In this document: in pieces, positions 6,091 to 14,970 of the stretch
Position numbering within the stretch: position 1 is the first letter of the stretch
Layout of the letters: the number at the start of each line of letters is the position of its first letter
Source of the DNA: CAYQJL01 sp964573295
GTDB taxonomy: Bacteria > Eisenbacteria > RBG-16-71-46 > CAIMUX01 > WJJG01
DNA: 64,000 nt
Reading direction: 5' to 3'
Assembly (NCBI GenBank): GCA_964573295.1
Contig: CAZNJE010000001.1
Location: 62,001 to 126,000, forward strand
Translations under genes and position numbers: made by a program
Notes under the pieces: generated by a model
Database searches by the model: none
What the model was told of the DNA's origin: nothing
Seen by the model: the letters and a program-made list of their open reading frames with translations, nothing else

Positions 6091-8778
6091 ATGAGATCAC
6101 CCCTTCACCGGGCACGGCGAGAGCCCGCCCGGACGACGCGCGTTGCCTTCCCGGCCCTACGGGTGGGGATCCTTCTGATCATGACGGCGCTGGCGGCAAC
6201 AAGTTGGTTGCAGCCGGCCGCGCAGCAGTCGGCCGAGCAGCAATCGGCCACGCAGCAGCCGGCGGATCGAACCCCACCGCTCACCGAGGCACGGCCGTCG
6301 GCCGATTCGGATCCGGCCATCTCACTCGAGCCATCCGCTGGAGACGAGGTCGCCGGAGCCATCCAGTTTCTGCCGGGGGCGTTCATGCAAAGCGACGGGG
6401 ACACCGTCCCCGTGCCCAAGGGATACCGCATCGTTCAGCCCGGCAGCCGCGTGGAGAACGGGGCCTTTCTCGAGTTCTACTCCTACTGGAGCGTCCCCGA
6501 TCACGGTGCCGTCTACGAGGTCACCGCCGACTTGAGCGAGCTCGATGATACGGCCACCGGTCTGCGGTCGGGGGCCTATGTCGGTGATACGGCCATCGTG
6601 GTCCAGGACGAGATCACCGACACCTGGAGCGCCTACCGCTTCACCTGGGAGATCAGCACCTCCTCCTCGGCCGAAGACGCCTCCGGTATCGCTGTGCCGA
6701 TCACTGCCACCGATTCGGTCTACGAGACCGATTCCACCGACACCGCCCTGCGCTTCTGTCTCTCGAACCATCCGCCCGAGGAGCGGGCCACCGAGATCCT
6801 GGGCGATGCGGACCGTTTCGTGGAGTACGGGGATGAGTTGGTCTACGTGGTCAAGAACGGCGATCGGATCGAGATCGAGTCGACCTGGCGCTATGACACC
6901 GGGTCTCTGGCCCTGACGGCAGACTTCTCGGCGGCGGACGATTCTTTCGAGGTCGCCGACGTGTTCGCCTGGCCGATCGCGAGCGAGGGCGACACGCTGG
7001 TGACCTGGCGCATCGAGTACCGCTTGGACGAGAACGCTCGCACCGGCAGTGACTATCCGGTGCCGGTGCGCCTGACCGCCGCCGATGGCGGCTGCGGACG
7101 CGACTCGGTTCTCCTGATCATCGAGGTCGACAACGAAGGTCCCGAAGGCGCACCCGTCTTCGAAAGCGAGATCCCCGAGGAGACCGGCGAGGAAGAACTG
7201 ATCGTCTACGGCACCGCACCCGAGGGCTCGAAGGATCTGCTCGTGGAGATCAACCAGAATATCGAGTACGTGCTCACGTTACGTGAGTTCGAGGGCACGC
7301 TCACCTTCTATGACACGCTGGCCCTGGAACCGGGCACCAACCACATCGTAGCCTACGGGCGCGACTTCGTCGGTAATCGGAGCGACCCCTCCGAAGAATA
7401 CCTGTTGACCAGGCAAGGCGCCCCGGAGTTCAAGCGCTGCGTGGTCAGTTGGCCGACCCCGGGCGTGGTCACCGCCGACACCAGCGCTACCCAACCCGAG
7501 TTCGCGGTGCAGAACGGTGACGACATCCTCTTCTACTGCTACTGGGACAGCCGGGGCGAGTACGAGGTATCGGCCGACTTCAGCGCGATCGACAGCCAGA
7601 CCGGCGGCGTCGTCTGGGGCACGCGCTGCGAGAGCATCGACAGCGTTCTGGTCGGCAATGAGTACGAGACTTGGAACTGCTATCAGTTCGAATACACCGT
7701 CTCGGAGAACAACCTGCTCACCGACGACGGGGATCTCGTCATTCCCATCACCGCCTATGACCCCGAGACCCAGTTCAGTACCACGACCCGTGCCGTGCAC
7801 TTCTGCCTGAACAACGACCCGCCCGAGCACGTGCGCACCGAGGTCATCTCGCCGGGCGTGTTCAATGTTCGTCAGGGAGACACGCTCTATCTGGTCCGAA
7901 ACGGCGGCGAGATCATCATGCACTCCTATTGGCGCTCGACGGGCAACCTGTTCGTGCGAGCCGACTTCTCCGATCTCGATGCCGGGTTCGAGGCATCGCG
8001 CGTCGAACGCAGCAAGATCGACTCGCTGAGTTCGGACACGGTGCGCGTCTACCAGATCAAGTATACCTTCGGCGTCAACGCCTGCTGCGAGGAGGGAAAG
8101 GAACCCTACCCGCTATTCGGCTACGCCTACGTGTGGAACACCGGCTGCGGGGCCGACACCAGCGAGACCCTTCTGTTCGAGATGGACAACGAGGGGCCCG
8201 CGGGCGGCCCGCTGCTCGACGCCGCTGCACCGGAACAGACCTCGCGCGAGAGTATCAGTTTGAGTGGAACGGTGCCGAGCGATGCGAGCGGCATCCGGGC
8301 CAGCATTGCCACCGAGACGCTCGACGACCCGGTGATCGCCGATGGGGACATCGATCAGGAGGCGGGCACCTTCTCGATCACGCTGCCGCTCGAGCCCGGG
8401 GAGAACGTGGTCACGCTCACCGCCACTGATCAGCTGGGCAACGAATCGACCGATGAGCTCGAGTTCTCGGTCTTCCGCGTGTCGGGGACGACCTACTCGA
8501 TCCCCAAGCCTTTCGCGCCCGGCGATGAGTTCGTGCTGTCCAGCCTCGATGGATGGTCGTCGGTCGAGATGGAGATCTACAACCTGGAAGGTGACCGCGT
8601 GCAATCGACATCGATGGTGGGCACGCCCACGCTCTTCATCGCCCGCTGGGCCTGGAACGGTCGCAACGGCGAGGGCGTCGATGTGCGCCGGGGTCCCTAC
8701 TTGCTGCGGATTCGCACCCGCGGCCCCGAGGGGGGCGCGGAACATGAGGAGGTCAGGGCCTTTGTCTTCACCCGTTAG
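6091..8778 (+). CDS. Secreted protein with Ig-like repeats and FlgD-like C-terminal domain
   Basis: About 895 residues if started at ATG 6091, which has GAGGAG 6 bases upstream; an earlier ATG at 6061 lacks a good site. A signal peptide (VGILLIMTALAATSWLQPA) precedes a Gln-rich repeat. The body contains four divergent copies of a ~150-residue module built around an aromatic strand such as FYSYWS, then VTADLSELD, then a YRFTWEIS-like strand and FCLSNHPPE, with Ig-type linker domains between. The last ~85 residues (VEMEIYNLEGD, then WNGRNGEGVDV, RRGPYLLRI) are a FlgD-Ig-like domain of the kind that acts as a sorting tail in T9SS-bearing phyla. It is probably exported or cell-surface. Its immediate downstream neighbour is a PorV-like barrel. 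No enzyme active site is visible. Confidence 0.75.
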   Translation: MRSPLHRARREPARTTRVAFPALRVGILLIMTALAATSWLQPAAQQSAEQQSATQQPADRTPPLTEARPSADSDPAISLEPSAGDEVAGAIQFLPGAFMQSDGDTVPVPKGYRIVQPGSRVENGAFLEFYSYWSVPDHGAVYEVTADLSELDDTATGLRSGAYVGDTAIVVQDEITDTWSAYRFTWEISTSSSAEDASGIAVPITATDSVYETDSTDTALRFCLSNHPPEERATEILGDADRFVEYGDELVYVVKNGDRIEIESTWRYDTGSLALTADFSAADDSFEVADVFAWPIASEGDTLVTWRIEYRLDENARTGSDYPVPVRLTAADGGCGRDSVLLIIEVDNEGPEGAPVFESEIPEETGEEELIVYGTAPEGSKDLLVEINQNIEYVLTLREFEGTLTFYDTLALEPGTNHIVAYGRDFVGNRSDPSEEYLLTRQGAPEFKRCVVSWPTPGVVTADTSATQPEFAVQNGDDILFYCYWDSRGEYEVSADFSAIDSQTGGVVWGTRCESIDSVLVGNEYETWNCYQFEYTVSENNLLTDDGDLVIPITAYDPETQFSTTTRAVHFCLNNDPPEHVRTEVISPGVFNVRQGDTLYLVRNGGEIIMHSYWRSTGNLFVRADFSDLDAGFEASRVERSKIDSLSSDTVRVYQIKYTFGVNACCEEGKEPYPLFGYAYVWNTGCGADTSETLLFEMDNEGPAGGPLLDAAAPEQTSRESISLSGTVPSDASGIRASIATETLDDPVIADGDIDQEAGTFSITLPLEPGENVVTLTATDQLGNESTDELEFSVFRVSGTTYSIPKPFAPGDEFVLSSLDGWSSVEMEIYNLEGDRVQSTSMVGTPTLFIARWAWNGRNGEGVDVRRGPYLLRIRTRGPEGGAEHEEVRAFVFTR
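6217..6261. repeat. 15-bp tandem repeat, 3 copies, after a signal peptide
   Basis: Three 15-bp units (6217, 6232, 6247) of the type GCCGCGCAGCAGTCG, encoding a five-residue A-x-Q-Q-S period directly after the signal peptide of the Ig-repeat protein. Confidence 0.8.
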
Positions 8779-8863
8779 GACCCCTACGCCCAACCGCCCA
8801 CCGGCTGCCGCTGGAAGGGCCCGCGAATATGGCCGGCTGCAACTGACGGCTGTCTTCAGCGCC

Positions 8864-9973
8864 ATGACCGGCAAGGTCCGGAACAAGATCGGGAGCACGG
8901 TCCGGAGCGTGACGCACCGCACGGCTCCCGGAGCAGCGCTCGGCGCAGCGCTCGGCACGGCTCCCGGTGTAGCGCTCAGCGCGGCTCCGCGCGTAGCGTC
9001 CGGCGTAGCTCTCGGCGTGCTTCTCCGCGTGGCGCTTGGCACGATCCTCACCCTCGCCATCATCCCTGCGCCAGCGGTGGCGCAGGATGCCACCGGGGGC
9101 TCGGCCTTGACCGGTGCCTTCGCCGACCTCGAACCGGGTGGCCGGGCAGCCGCCCTCGGGGGCGCGGCCGGCCCGCTGGTGACAGACCCCTCAGCCCTAC
9201 ACTTCAATCCCGCTGGGCTGGTGTCGATCGAGGCTGCCGGGGTAATGGCCACCTATGCAGACCTCTTCGACCTCAACCTGGTCCATCACACCGGCGTCTT
9301 CGTCGCCGTCCCGCGCTTTGAACGCAACGTATCTTGGGACGGAGGCGCGGTCGGCGATGAGCCCGGAAGGGTGACGACCACCTACGGCTTCGGGATCCAA
9401 GCCACTCAGGTGGATCTCGAACCCGAGTCCTACGGAGAATACGACCTTTCTTTCGCTCTGGCCCGCCATGGTCGGTGGGATTCCCGGTACGCGCTGGTGC
9501 TGCATTATCTAGTCATGCGCTCGGACCTCGATGAGATCGGCGGCAGCGGTTGGGCCTTCGATCTCGCCCTCGCCCGCAATATCACCAGCTCGCTGGAGGC
9601 CTCGGTGGTGCTTCGGTCACTCTGGTCATCGCTGAAGTGGGATACCGGGGACGACGAGACCCTCCTTGCCCGCGCGCAGTTCGGTCTGGGCTGGCGCCCG
9701 TTCGCTGGAGTGCAGGTGCCGCTGGAGATCGTCTACGACCTCGAGCGTTCGCACCTGCAACGCTTCTCGGGCGGGTTCGAGTGGCAGCCAGTGGGTCCCG
9801 CCATGGTGCTGCGCGCCGGTGTGCGCCATACCGACGACGGCGCGACCACCGAGACACTTCCTTCGGGCGGCCTGGGGCTGACCTGGAAACACGTGACCTT
9901 CGACTACGGCATGGCCATCGGCCGCGAGGAACTGGGTGATACCCACCGCTTCAGTTTGGGCTACCAATTCTGA
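8864..9973 (+). CDS. PorV/FadL-like outer-membrane beta-barrel protein
   Basis: A 369-residue protein from ATG 8864. The signal region is unusually long and alanine-rich, ending APAVAQ, and is largely encoded by a 12-bp repeat. The mature N-terminus carries the hallmark of the PorV/UPF0164 group: FADLEPGGRAAALGGA followed by DPSALHFNPAGL. The rest is alternating amphipathic strands ending in an aromatic residue (FSLGYQF), as in outer-membrane barrels recognised by BamA. In T9SS organisms PorV shuttles cargo from the translocon to the sortase; here it lies 85 bases downstream of a protein with a FlgD-like C-terminal domain, which fits such a role but does not prove it. No strong ribosome-binding site is seen before ATG 8864. 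Confidence 0.78.
   Translation: MTGKVRNKIGSTVRSVTHRTAPGAALGAALGTAPGVALSAAPRVASGVALGVLLRVALGTILTLAIIPAPAVAQDATGGSALTGAFADLEPGGRAAALGGAAGPLVTDPSALHFNPAGLVSIEAAGVMATYADLFDLNLVHHTGVFVAVPRFERNVSWDGGAVGDEPGRVTTTYGFGIQATQVDLEPESYGEYDLSFALARHGRWDSRYALVLHYLVMRSDLDEIGGSGWAFDLALARNITSSLEASVVLRSLWSSLKWDTGDDETLLARAQFGLGWRPFAGVQVPLEIVYDLERSHLQRFSGGFEWQPVGPAMVLRAGVRHTDDGATTETLPSGGLGLTWKHVTFDYGMAIGREELGDTHRFSLGYQF
8918..9049. repeat. 12-bp tandem repeat, 11 copies, forming most of a signal peptide
   Basis: Eleven contiguous 12-bp units from 8918 to 9049, for example GGAGCAGCGCTC, GGCGCAGCGCTC, GGTGTAGCGCTC and GGCGTAGCTCTC. In frame they encode four-residue blocks such as G-A-A-L and G-V-A-L, and so supply the hydrophobic stretch used to export the barrel protein. 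Confidence 0.9.
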
Positions 9974-10075
9974 CGCGCAGTCGCGTACATTCTCCCCCCA
10001 TCGTGGCCCGTTTGGGCCCTTCGTGGCCGATTGACATAGGCGCGGTCCATGAATCTCGCAGGGGAGAATCTGCGC

Positions 10076-12016
10076 ATGCACATGACCACCAAGCTTCAGA
10101 GTCCTTACGGCGTCGACGAGTGGGGCGCCGGCTTCTTCGCCATCGACGCCAGCGGCCGTCTATGCGTCCGTCCGTGCCGTACCGCCCGAGAGGTCCCGAT
10201 CCTGGAGATCATGCGGCGCTGCGCAGAGGAAGGCTACACCGCACCCCTGCACCTACGCTTTCCACAGATCCTGCAAACACAGCTGGCCTCGCTCTACCAC
10301 TGCTTCGACCAAGTCATCCAGGAAACCGCCTACGAGGGCAACTACCGCAGCGTCTTTCCACTCAAGGTCAACCCCCACCGCGCGGTGGTCGAAGCGCTCG
10401 CTCGGGCCGGCCGCGGGCACGCGTTCGGCCTCGAGGTGGGCAGCAAGGGCGAGCTAGCGATCGCCCTCGCCCAAGATCTGCCGCCCGGGTCGTGGCTGTG
10501 CATCAACGGCTTCAAAGACGAGGAGATCGTTCGGATGGCCGTCGCCGTCTCAGGCGGCGACCCCGAGATCGTCCTGGTCGTGGAACGGCTGGCCGAGGTC
10601 CCTGCGATCCTCAGGGAGATCCAGGCGCAAGGCCGCTGTCCCATTCTCGGGCTGCGCTGTCGGCTTCACAGCCGGGGCAGCGGGCGCTGGGAAGCTTCGG
10701 GCGGCGAAGCCGCCAAGTTCGGTCTGGGCACCACCGCGCTCTTCGCCGCCATCGATCAGCTGCGCGCCGCCGGAGTCCTGGACCGGTTGCGCGTGCTGCA
10801 CTACCACATTGGTTCTCAAATCACCGCGGTACGACGGATCAAGAACGCCGTGAAGGAAGCCGCCCGCATCTACGCCAAGTTGCGCTCGCGCGACGTGCCG
10901 CTCACGACGCTCAATGTCGGCGGAGGGCTCGGCGTGGACTACGACGGCAGCGGCACGACATCCGACAGCAGCGTGAATTACAGCTTCCAGGAATTCGCCA
11001 ACAACGTTGTCTATACCGTGCAGGAGGTTTGCCAGGAAGAACAGGTGCCAATGCCGAACCTGGTCAGTGAGAGCGGACGGGTGCTGGTGGCGCACCATGC
11101 GCTGCTGGTGACCAACTGCGAGAGCCGTGAGAGCGACATCCCGGTCGACTACAAGCCGTCCTGGAACCTGGCGGCCGAAGACGTCGAGGGCATCCCGGAA
11201 GGCACCGAAGAGGAGATCCCAACCCAGCTGCAATTCCTCGAGGAGCTGGCCGCCGATATCTCGGTCAAGAACTTCCGGGAGTATTATCATGATGCCCTGG
11301 AGGTGCGCACCGAGATTCTGAACCTGTTCGATCTGGGCTACATCTCGCTCGAGTATCGCGCCCGCGCCGAGCAGTGCTTCTACCTGGTCTGCCGGGCGGC
11401 CCTTCTCTACGCCAAGCAGACCCACTACGTCTCGGACGAGTTCCGCCTGATGGAGAAGGTCTTCCGCGAGGCATACGTGGGCAATTTCAGCGTCTTCTAC
11501 TCGGCGCCCGACTCGTGGGCCATCGACCAGCTGTTTCCCGTCCTGCCCATTCACCGCCTCCATGAGACGCCCACGCAACGTGGGATCCTGGTGGACCTGA
11601 CCTGTGACTCCGACGGCGTGATCGACAGCTTCATCGACGTGCGCGAGGTCAAGGAGATGCTCGAGCTCCACGCCACGGGTCCTGGCCAGCCCTACCTGCT
11701 CGCCATTGCTTTGCTGGGCGCCTACCAGGAAGTCATGGGCGACCACCACAATCTCTTCGGCCGGCCGACGGAGGTCATCGTCACCCTGGAGGACGGAGAG
11801 GATCTGCCTCGCATCGAGATCGCCCACCCGGGAGAGACCATCGCCGAGATGGCCCGGCTGGCCGGATACGATCCCCAGGAGCTGACCCGCCGGTTCAAGG
11901 AACGGTTCCACCGCCCCGCCGACGCTCACGGGCCCCTACCCCAGGAGCTCTACACACAGATATGGAACACGACCTCCTATATGCGGGGTGACCCGGAGGC
12001 CTACGGCCGGGTCTAG
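10076..12016 (+). CDS. speA: Biosynthetic arginine decarboxylase
   Basis: About 646 residues, the usual length of SpeA. It converts arginine to agmatine, the first step of the agmatine route to putrescine and spermidine, using PLP. Visible hallmarks are the PLP-lysine region VFPLKVNPHRAVV, the H-Y-H-I-G-S segment, the glycine-rich NVGGGLGVDYDGS phosphate-binding loop, and the C-terminal CDSDG segment with the substrate-contacting cysteine and aspartate. ATG 10076 has GGGGAG 9 bases upstream; ATG 10049 is an upstream alternative with no clear site. It appears monocistronic; no speB or speC homologue is nearby. A TTGACA hexamer lies at 10031-10036, too close to the start for a simple promoter assignment. 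Confidence 0.96.
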   Translation: MHMTTKLQSPYGVDEWGAGFFAIDASGRLCVRPCRTAREVPILEIMRRCAEEGYTAPLHLRFPQILQTQLASLYHCFDQVIQETAYEGNYRSVFPLKVNPHRAVVEALARAGRGHAFGLEVGSKGELAIALAQDLPPGSWLCINGFKDEEIVRMAVAVSGGDPEIVLVVERLAEVPAILREIQAQGRCPILGLRCRLHSRGSGRWEASGGEAAKFGLGTTALFAAIDQLRAAGVLDRLRVLHYHIGSQITAVRRIKNAVKEAARIYAKLRSRDVPLTTLNVGGGLGVDYDGSGTTSDSSVNYSFQEFANNVVYTVQEVCQEEQVPMPNLVSESGRVLVAHHALLVTNCESRESDIPVDYKPSWNLAAEDVEGIPEGTEEEIPTQLQFLEELAADISVKNFREYYHDALEVRTEILNLFDLGYISLEYRARAEQCFYLVCRAALLYAKQTHYVSDEFRLMEKVFREAYVGNFSVFYSAPDSWAIDQLFPVLPIHRLHETPTQRGILVDLTCDSDGVIDSFIDVREVKEMLELHATGPGQPYLLAIALLGAYQEVMGDHHNLFGRPTEVIVTLEDGEDLPRIEIAHPGETIAEMARLAGYDPQELTRRFKERFHRPADAHGPLPQELYTQIWNTTSYMRGDPEAYGRV

Positions 12017-12086
12017 ACCTGGCCCGGGTCCTCCCTGGGCTCGCCTCGGCTGGGCCCAATAGGCCCGGATCAGCCCGGGGTTGGCA

Positions 12087-12147
12087 CTGGATGACCTGGA
12101 TCGGTCCCGGTTGGCCCGGATGACCTGGATCGGTCCCCCGGTTGGCC
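12087..12147. repeat. 30/31-bp direct repeat, 2 copies, between convergent genes
   Basis: Two adjacent near-identical units (12087-12116 and 12117-12147) share ATGACCTGGATCGGTCCC, and a third partial copy follows. They lie between the convergent ends of speA and the DUF5916 gene. The flanking sequence contains short GGGCC/GGCCC inverted repeats but no clear rho-independent terminator. Confidence 0.8.
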
Positions 12148-12211
12148 TGGATGGATGCTTCCGCGAACGCTTGTGAGCACCTGCCCGCGGGCCTGCAGGA
12201 TATCCGCGCGA

Positions 12212-14722
12212 TCAGAGGACGAAGCGGCGCGCGTATTTCAGGAAGAAGGTCTGCTCGTGTGGCCGCCAGTGCGTGGCAGCTCCCTCGCCGGCATGGCGGC
12301 CACCGTAACCGAGCTGGAGTTCGCCCTCAGTCGTGGGATGGACGGTCACCAACAGGTCGGCCAGCACACCCTCGCCGCCGCGTCGCCAGTCCAGGATGAG
12401 ACGCACTCCCCAATGCCGGCTAGGACGCCACCGCGGACGCAGGGACAGCGCCGAGGCGACGTAACCGCGCTCCTGGTTCTCGTGCGAGCGAACCCGCAGG
12501 CGCTCGTGCAGAACCACGCCCTCACACGCCACGGCATGGCCGGGATCGAAGGTTACGCTAGCCGTCAGGCGCCACAGACGTCCCCGCTCCGGGTCCGACG
12601 GATCGTAGAGCAACGCTTGGCCCGAGGTCGCTTCGCCCGCGAGGGTGAGCGCGGAAGCTGCGCGCGACTGTGCTCCGGCCCAGACGCGCGTGAGGGAGTG
12701 TCCCTGCCGCCCGAAGTGCTCATGATCGCGGGCCAGGCCGATCCACGCGTCGTGGCGACGTGCGAGGCGGCCCGATAGACGCCACCGCATCCAGCGCTCG
12801 AAGGCCTCCCCCGCATGGGACCACCGATAGCGTCCCTCCACCGAAGTGGTCACCCGGGTCAACAGCCGGGCCGCCGGGTGAAAGCGCCGCTCGATTCGCC
12901 ATCCCAATCGGCGACAATCGGGATCGGAGACCAGCCCCGCCGGCAGCCGAAAATCCGGATCCACGAGGCTGGCCGTCGCCTCCGCCGTCCAGGACCCACG
13001 CGCGATCCAGCCCTGGAGGGCGCCCGCCATGGCGAGGCCCCCGCCACGCCCTTCGCCGTCCCGGCCTCCATCATCCTGACCTCCACCGCCTTGTCCATCA
13101 GCGCCATGTCCGTCTGTGCCCGGCCCTATCCCGCTCGCAAGCAGATGTCCGCTCAGCCGACCCCGGCCCGTCCCCGCGATTGCGTCAGTCCCGACGATCG
13201 CATCAGCTCCCACCACGGAGGTGTACTGGCTTCCCTTGCCCAGGGTGCTCAGCAGAATGCCCGCCTGGCCTCGCTCACCCAACTTCCCGCGCAGGCGTAC
13301 GAGCCCGGTGAACCGGCCGGACCCGTCGTCCTCCGTGCCAACCCCCCAATGCTCGCGATCGGCTGCTCGCTCATAGGCGCACAGCACGCCCGCCCGGCTG
13401 TTGGCGCCCAGCGGGCGCGAGACGCACGCCGCCCATAGCGGGGCGACGATCGTGCGGGTATGGATGGCGCGCACGATCGCCTCGCCGGTCCCCGCCAGGG
13501 TGAAAAGCTCACGCTCGAAGAGGAAGAAGGGACGTTTCTCCGGATAGTAGAGTGGGTAGCGCCGGTTGGTCTCGAGTTGGGGCACGTCCGCCTCCACCTG
13601 GCGGAAGTCGGGCCGCACGGCCAGCGCCAGGTTCGCGCCCCCCGCGGAATGCCAGCGGCCGGTGAGGCCGGCTTCGTAGTCCCATCCATCCTCATCGGGT
13701 GCCGCACGGACACGGCTGCGCTTGGCCACCACGCTCGGAAGCAACTCGGCACGCGCCTCGATCGATACCGCGGCCGTCCGGAGGCGGATGCCACGTTGAT
13801 GCCAGCCGGGAGCGTGCAGGGCGTGCTCGGGGAACGCCACGCGCTCGCCCAACCGCGCAATCTGGCGTAGCGCCAGCAGACGCAGCCGGCCGGGTTCTGG
13901 ATCGTTTCCCAGCAATCTCCAGGGAATCGCCAGCTCCGCACTCCAACCGCGCTCATCCCGGTCGGCGGCGGCAGCGAACTCGTAGTCCATCGACAGGTCG
14001 TCGTGCTGCCCAGTTTGGTAGGCATCCATCAAGCAGCCGCGAGGATTGACGAAGAGTTCGATCGCGCCGGTCCCCGAGCCCGTACCGGACAGCAGCACGG
14101 CCACCCAGTCGTCGGCGAACGCTTGGTCCCGGCGCAACTCGTGGGCGCGAATCGCCTCGGGTCGGCTGTCGTGGCAGTCGAATCCAACGTAGAGACACTG
14201 CCGATCCGCGAGAACGCGCAGGTAGGTAGATTCGCTGGGCGCCTGCCCCGGCGTAGGTTCAGCTTGCCGGAACGCCCCGCTGCCCGGGGCGATACGCCAG
14301 CAGGGCTCATCAAGCTTCCCGTCGAGTGCCGGCGCCTCATCGAGGAGCGGAACCGTCCACAGGCTATCTGTGCTGGCCTCGGGTAGAGCGATCACGGTGG
14401 GTACGACGCCCACCTCCGTTTGGGCTGGTTCGGCCTGCGGGGCCTGTGGAACCTGCGGGGCCTGTGGAACCTGCGGGGCCTGTGGGACCCGTGGCTCGGA
14501 TCGAGCGGGCACCGGCACAGCAGCTATCAGAGTCAGCCATGCCAGCAGCGTCAGCCACAGTGGCCGGCTCAGCGACACGGGCCCGCTCAGCGACACCAGC
14601 CGGCTCAGCGACACCGGCGAGATGGGCCACGACCAGGTGCGCCTGGCCGGGTCCCGGCGGCCCGATTGGGCCCCGGCTACAACAGAAGGCTGTCGACGTT
14701 GGTGCGAATTCGGGTTGGTCAT
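12212..14722 (-). CDS. CBM9-like plus DUF5916 outer-membrane protein
   Basis: About 836 residues when started at the ATG at 14722, which has GGGGAAGGGG immediately upstream. The order is: signal region, a Pro/Gln/Ala repeat tail, then a carbohydrate-binding-module-9-like domain (LDGKLDEPCW near its start, then a YVGFDCHDS strand, DDWVAVLL and the FVNPRG segment). A long DUF5916 barrel-like region follows, with the diagnostic YPLYYPEKRPFF and an aromatic-rich C-terminus ending YARRFVL. CBM9-DUF5916 proteins are common in FCB bacteria and are thought to sit in the outer membrane; their ligand is unknown. The gene is followed on the same strand by nothing close; the giant FnIII gene lies upstream, 248 bp away. 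Confidence 0.8.
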   Translation of the reverse strand: MTNPNSHQRRQPSVVAGAQSGRRDPARRTWSWPISPVSLSRLVSLSGPVSLSRPLWLTLLAWLTLIAAVPVPARSEPRVPQAPQVPQAPQVPQAPQAEPAQTEVGVVPTVIALPEASTDSLWTVPLLDEAPALDGKLDEPCWRIAPGSGAFRQAEPTPGQAPSESTYLRVLADRQCLYVGFDCHDSRPEAIRAHELRRDQAFADDWVAVLLSGTGSGTGAIELFVNPRGCLMDAYQTGQHDDLSMDYEFAAAADRDERGWSAELAIPWRLLGNDPEPGRLRLLALRQIARLGERVAFPEHALHAPGWHQRGIRLRTAAVSIEARAELLPSVVAKRSRVRAAPDEDGWDYEAGLTGRWHSAGGANLALAVRPDFRQVEADVPQLETNRRYPLYYPEKRPFFLFERELFTLAGTGEAIVRAIHTRTIVAPLWAACVSRPLGANSRAGVLCAYERAADREHWGVGTEDDGSGRFTGLVRLRGKLGERGQAGILLSTLGKGSQYTSVVGADAIVGTDAIAGTGRGRLSGHLLASGIGPGTDGHGADGQGGGGQDDGGRDGEGRGGGLAMAGALQGWIARGSWTAEATASLVDPDFRLPAGLVSDPDCRRLGWRIERRFHPAARLLTRVTTSVEGRYRWSHAGEAFERWMRWRLSGRLARRHDAWIGLARDHEHFGRQGHSLTRVWAGAQSRAASALTLAGEATSGQALLYDPSDPERGRLWRLTASVTFDPGHAVACEGVVLHERLRVRSHENQERGYVASALSLRPRWRPSRHWGVRLILDWRRGGEGVLADLLVTVHPTTEGELQLGYGGRHAGEGAATHWRPHEQTFFLKYARRFVL
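14435..14488. repeat. 18-bp tandem repeat, 3 copies, in the DUF5916 protein tail
   Basis: Three near-perfect units CTGCGGGGCCTGTGGAAC at 14435, 14453 and 14471. On the coding strand they give a six-residue V-P-Q-A-P-Q period between the signal peptide and the CBM9-like domain. High identity between copies suggests a recent expansion. Confidence 0.9.
14566..14619. repeat. 18-bp tandem repeat, 3 copies, in the same signal region
   Basis: Three units at 14566, 14584 and 14602 of the type GGCTCAGCGACACGGGCC. They encode a six-residue S-L-S-x-x-V/P period just before the hydrophobic core of the signal peptide. The unit is unrelated in sequence to the other 18-bp array 80 bp away in the same gene. 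Confidence 0.85.
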
Positions 14723-14840
14723 CCCCTTCCCCCTTGGGATCAAGGGGCATGGGGATCCGTGCGCGCGGCGTCGGCACTCGCCTCCGCCGTACACCTGTCA
14801 TAGCAATTCAGCGGCCAAGTAGCCGAGCGATCCGCAGACG

Positions 14841-14885
14841 GCGAGCAGCCGGGCGAGCCGCAGCCGGGCGAGCGGCCGGGCGAGA
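14841..14885. repeat. Irregular 12/15-bp repeat in an intergenic gap
   Basis: Alternating 12- and 15-bp units built from GCGAGC and GCCGG, in the 248-bp gap between the giant FnIII gene and the DUF5916 gene. The period is not constant, so this is the weakest array in the window. Confidence 0.45.
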
Positions 14886-14970
14886 CCACGAGACGGTCGA
14901 ACGAAACGGCCGCCGGGGGGACCCGAACGAGCGGACGCAACCGCCGCGCGAGGCCGCCACTCGAACAAGG

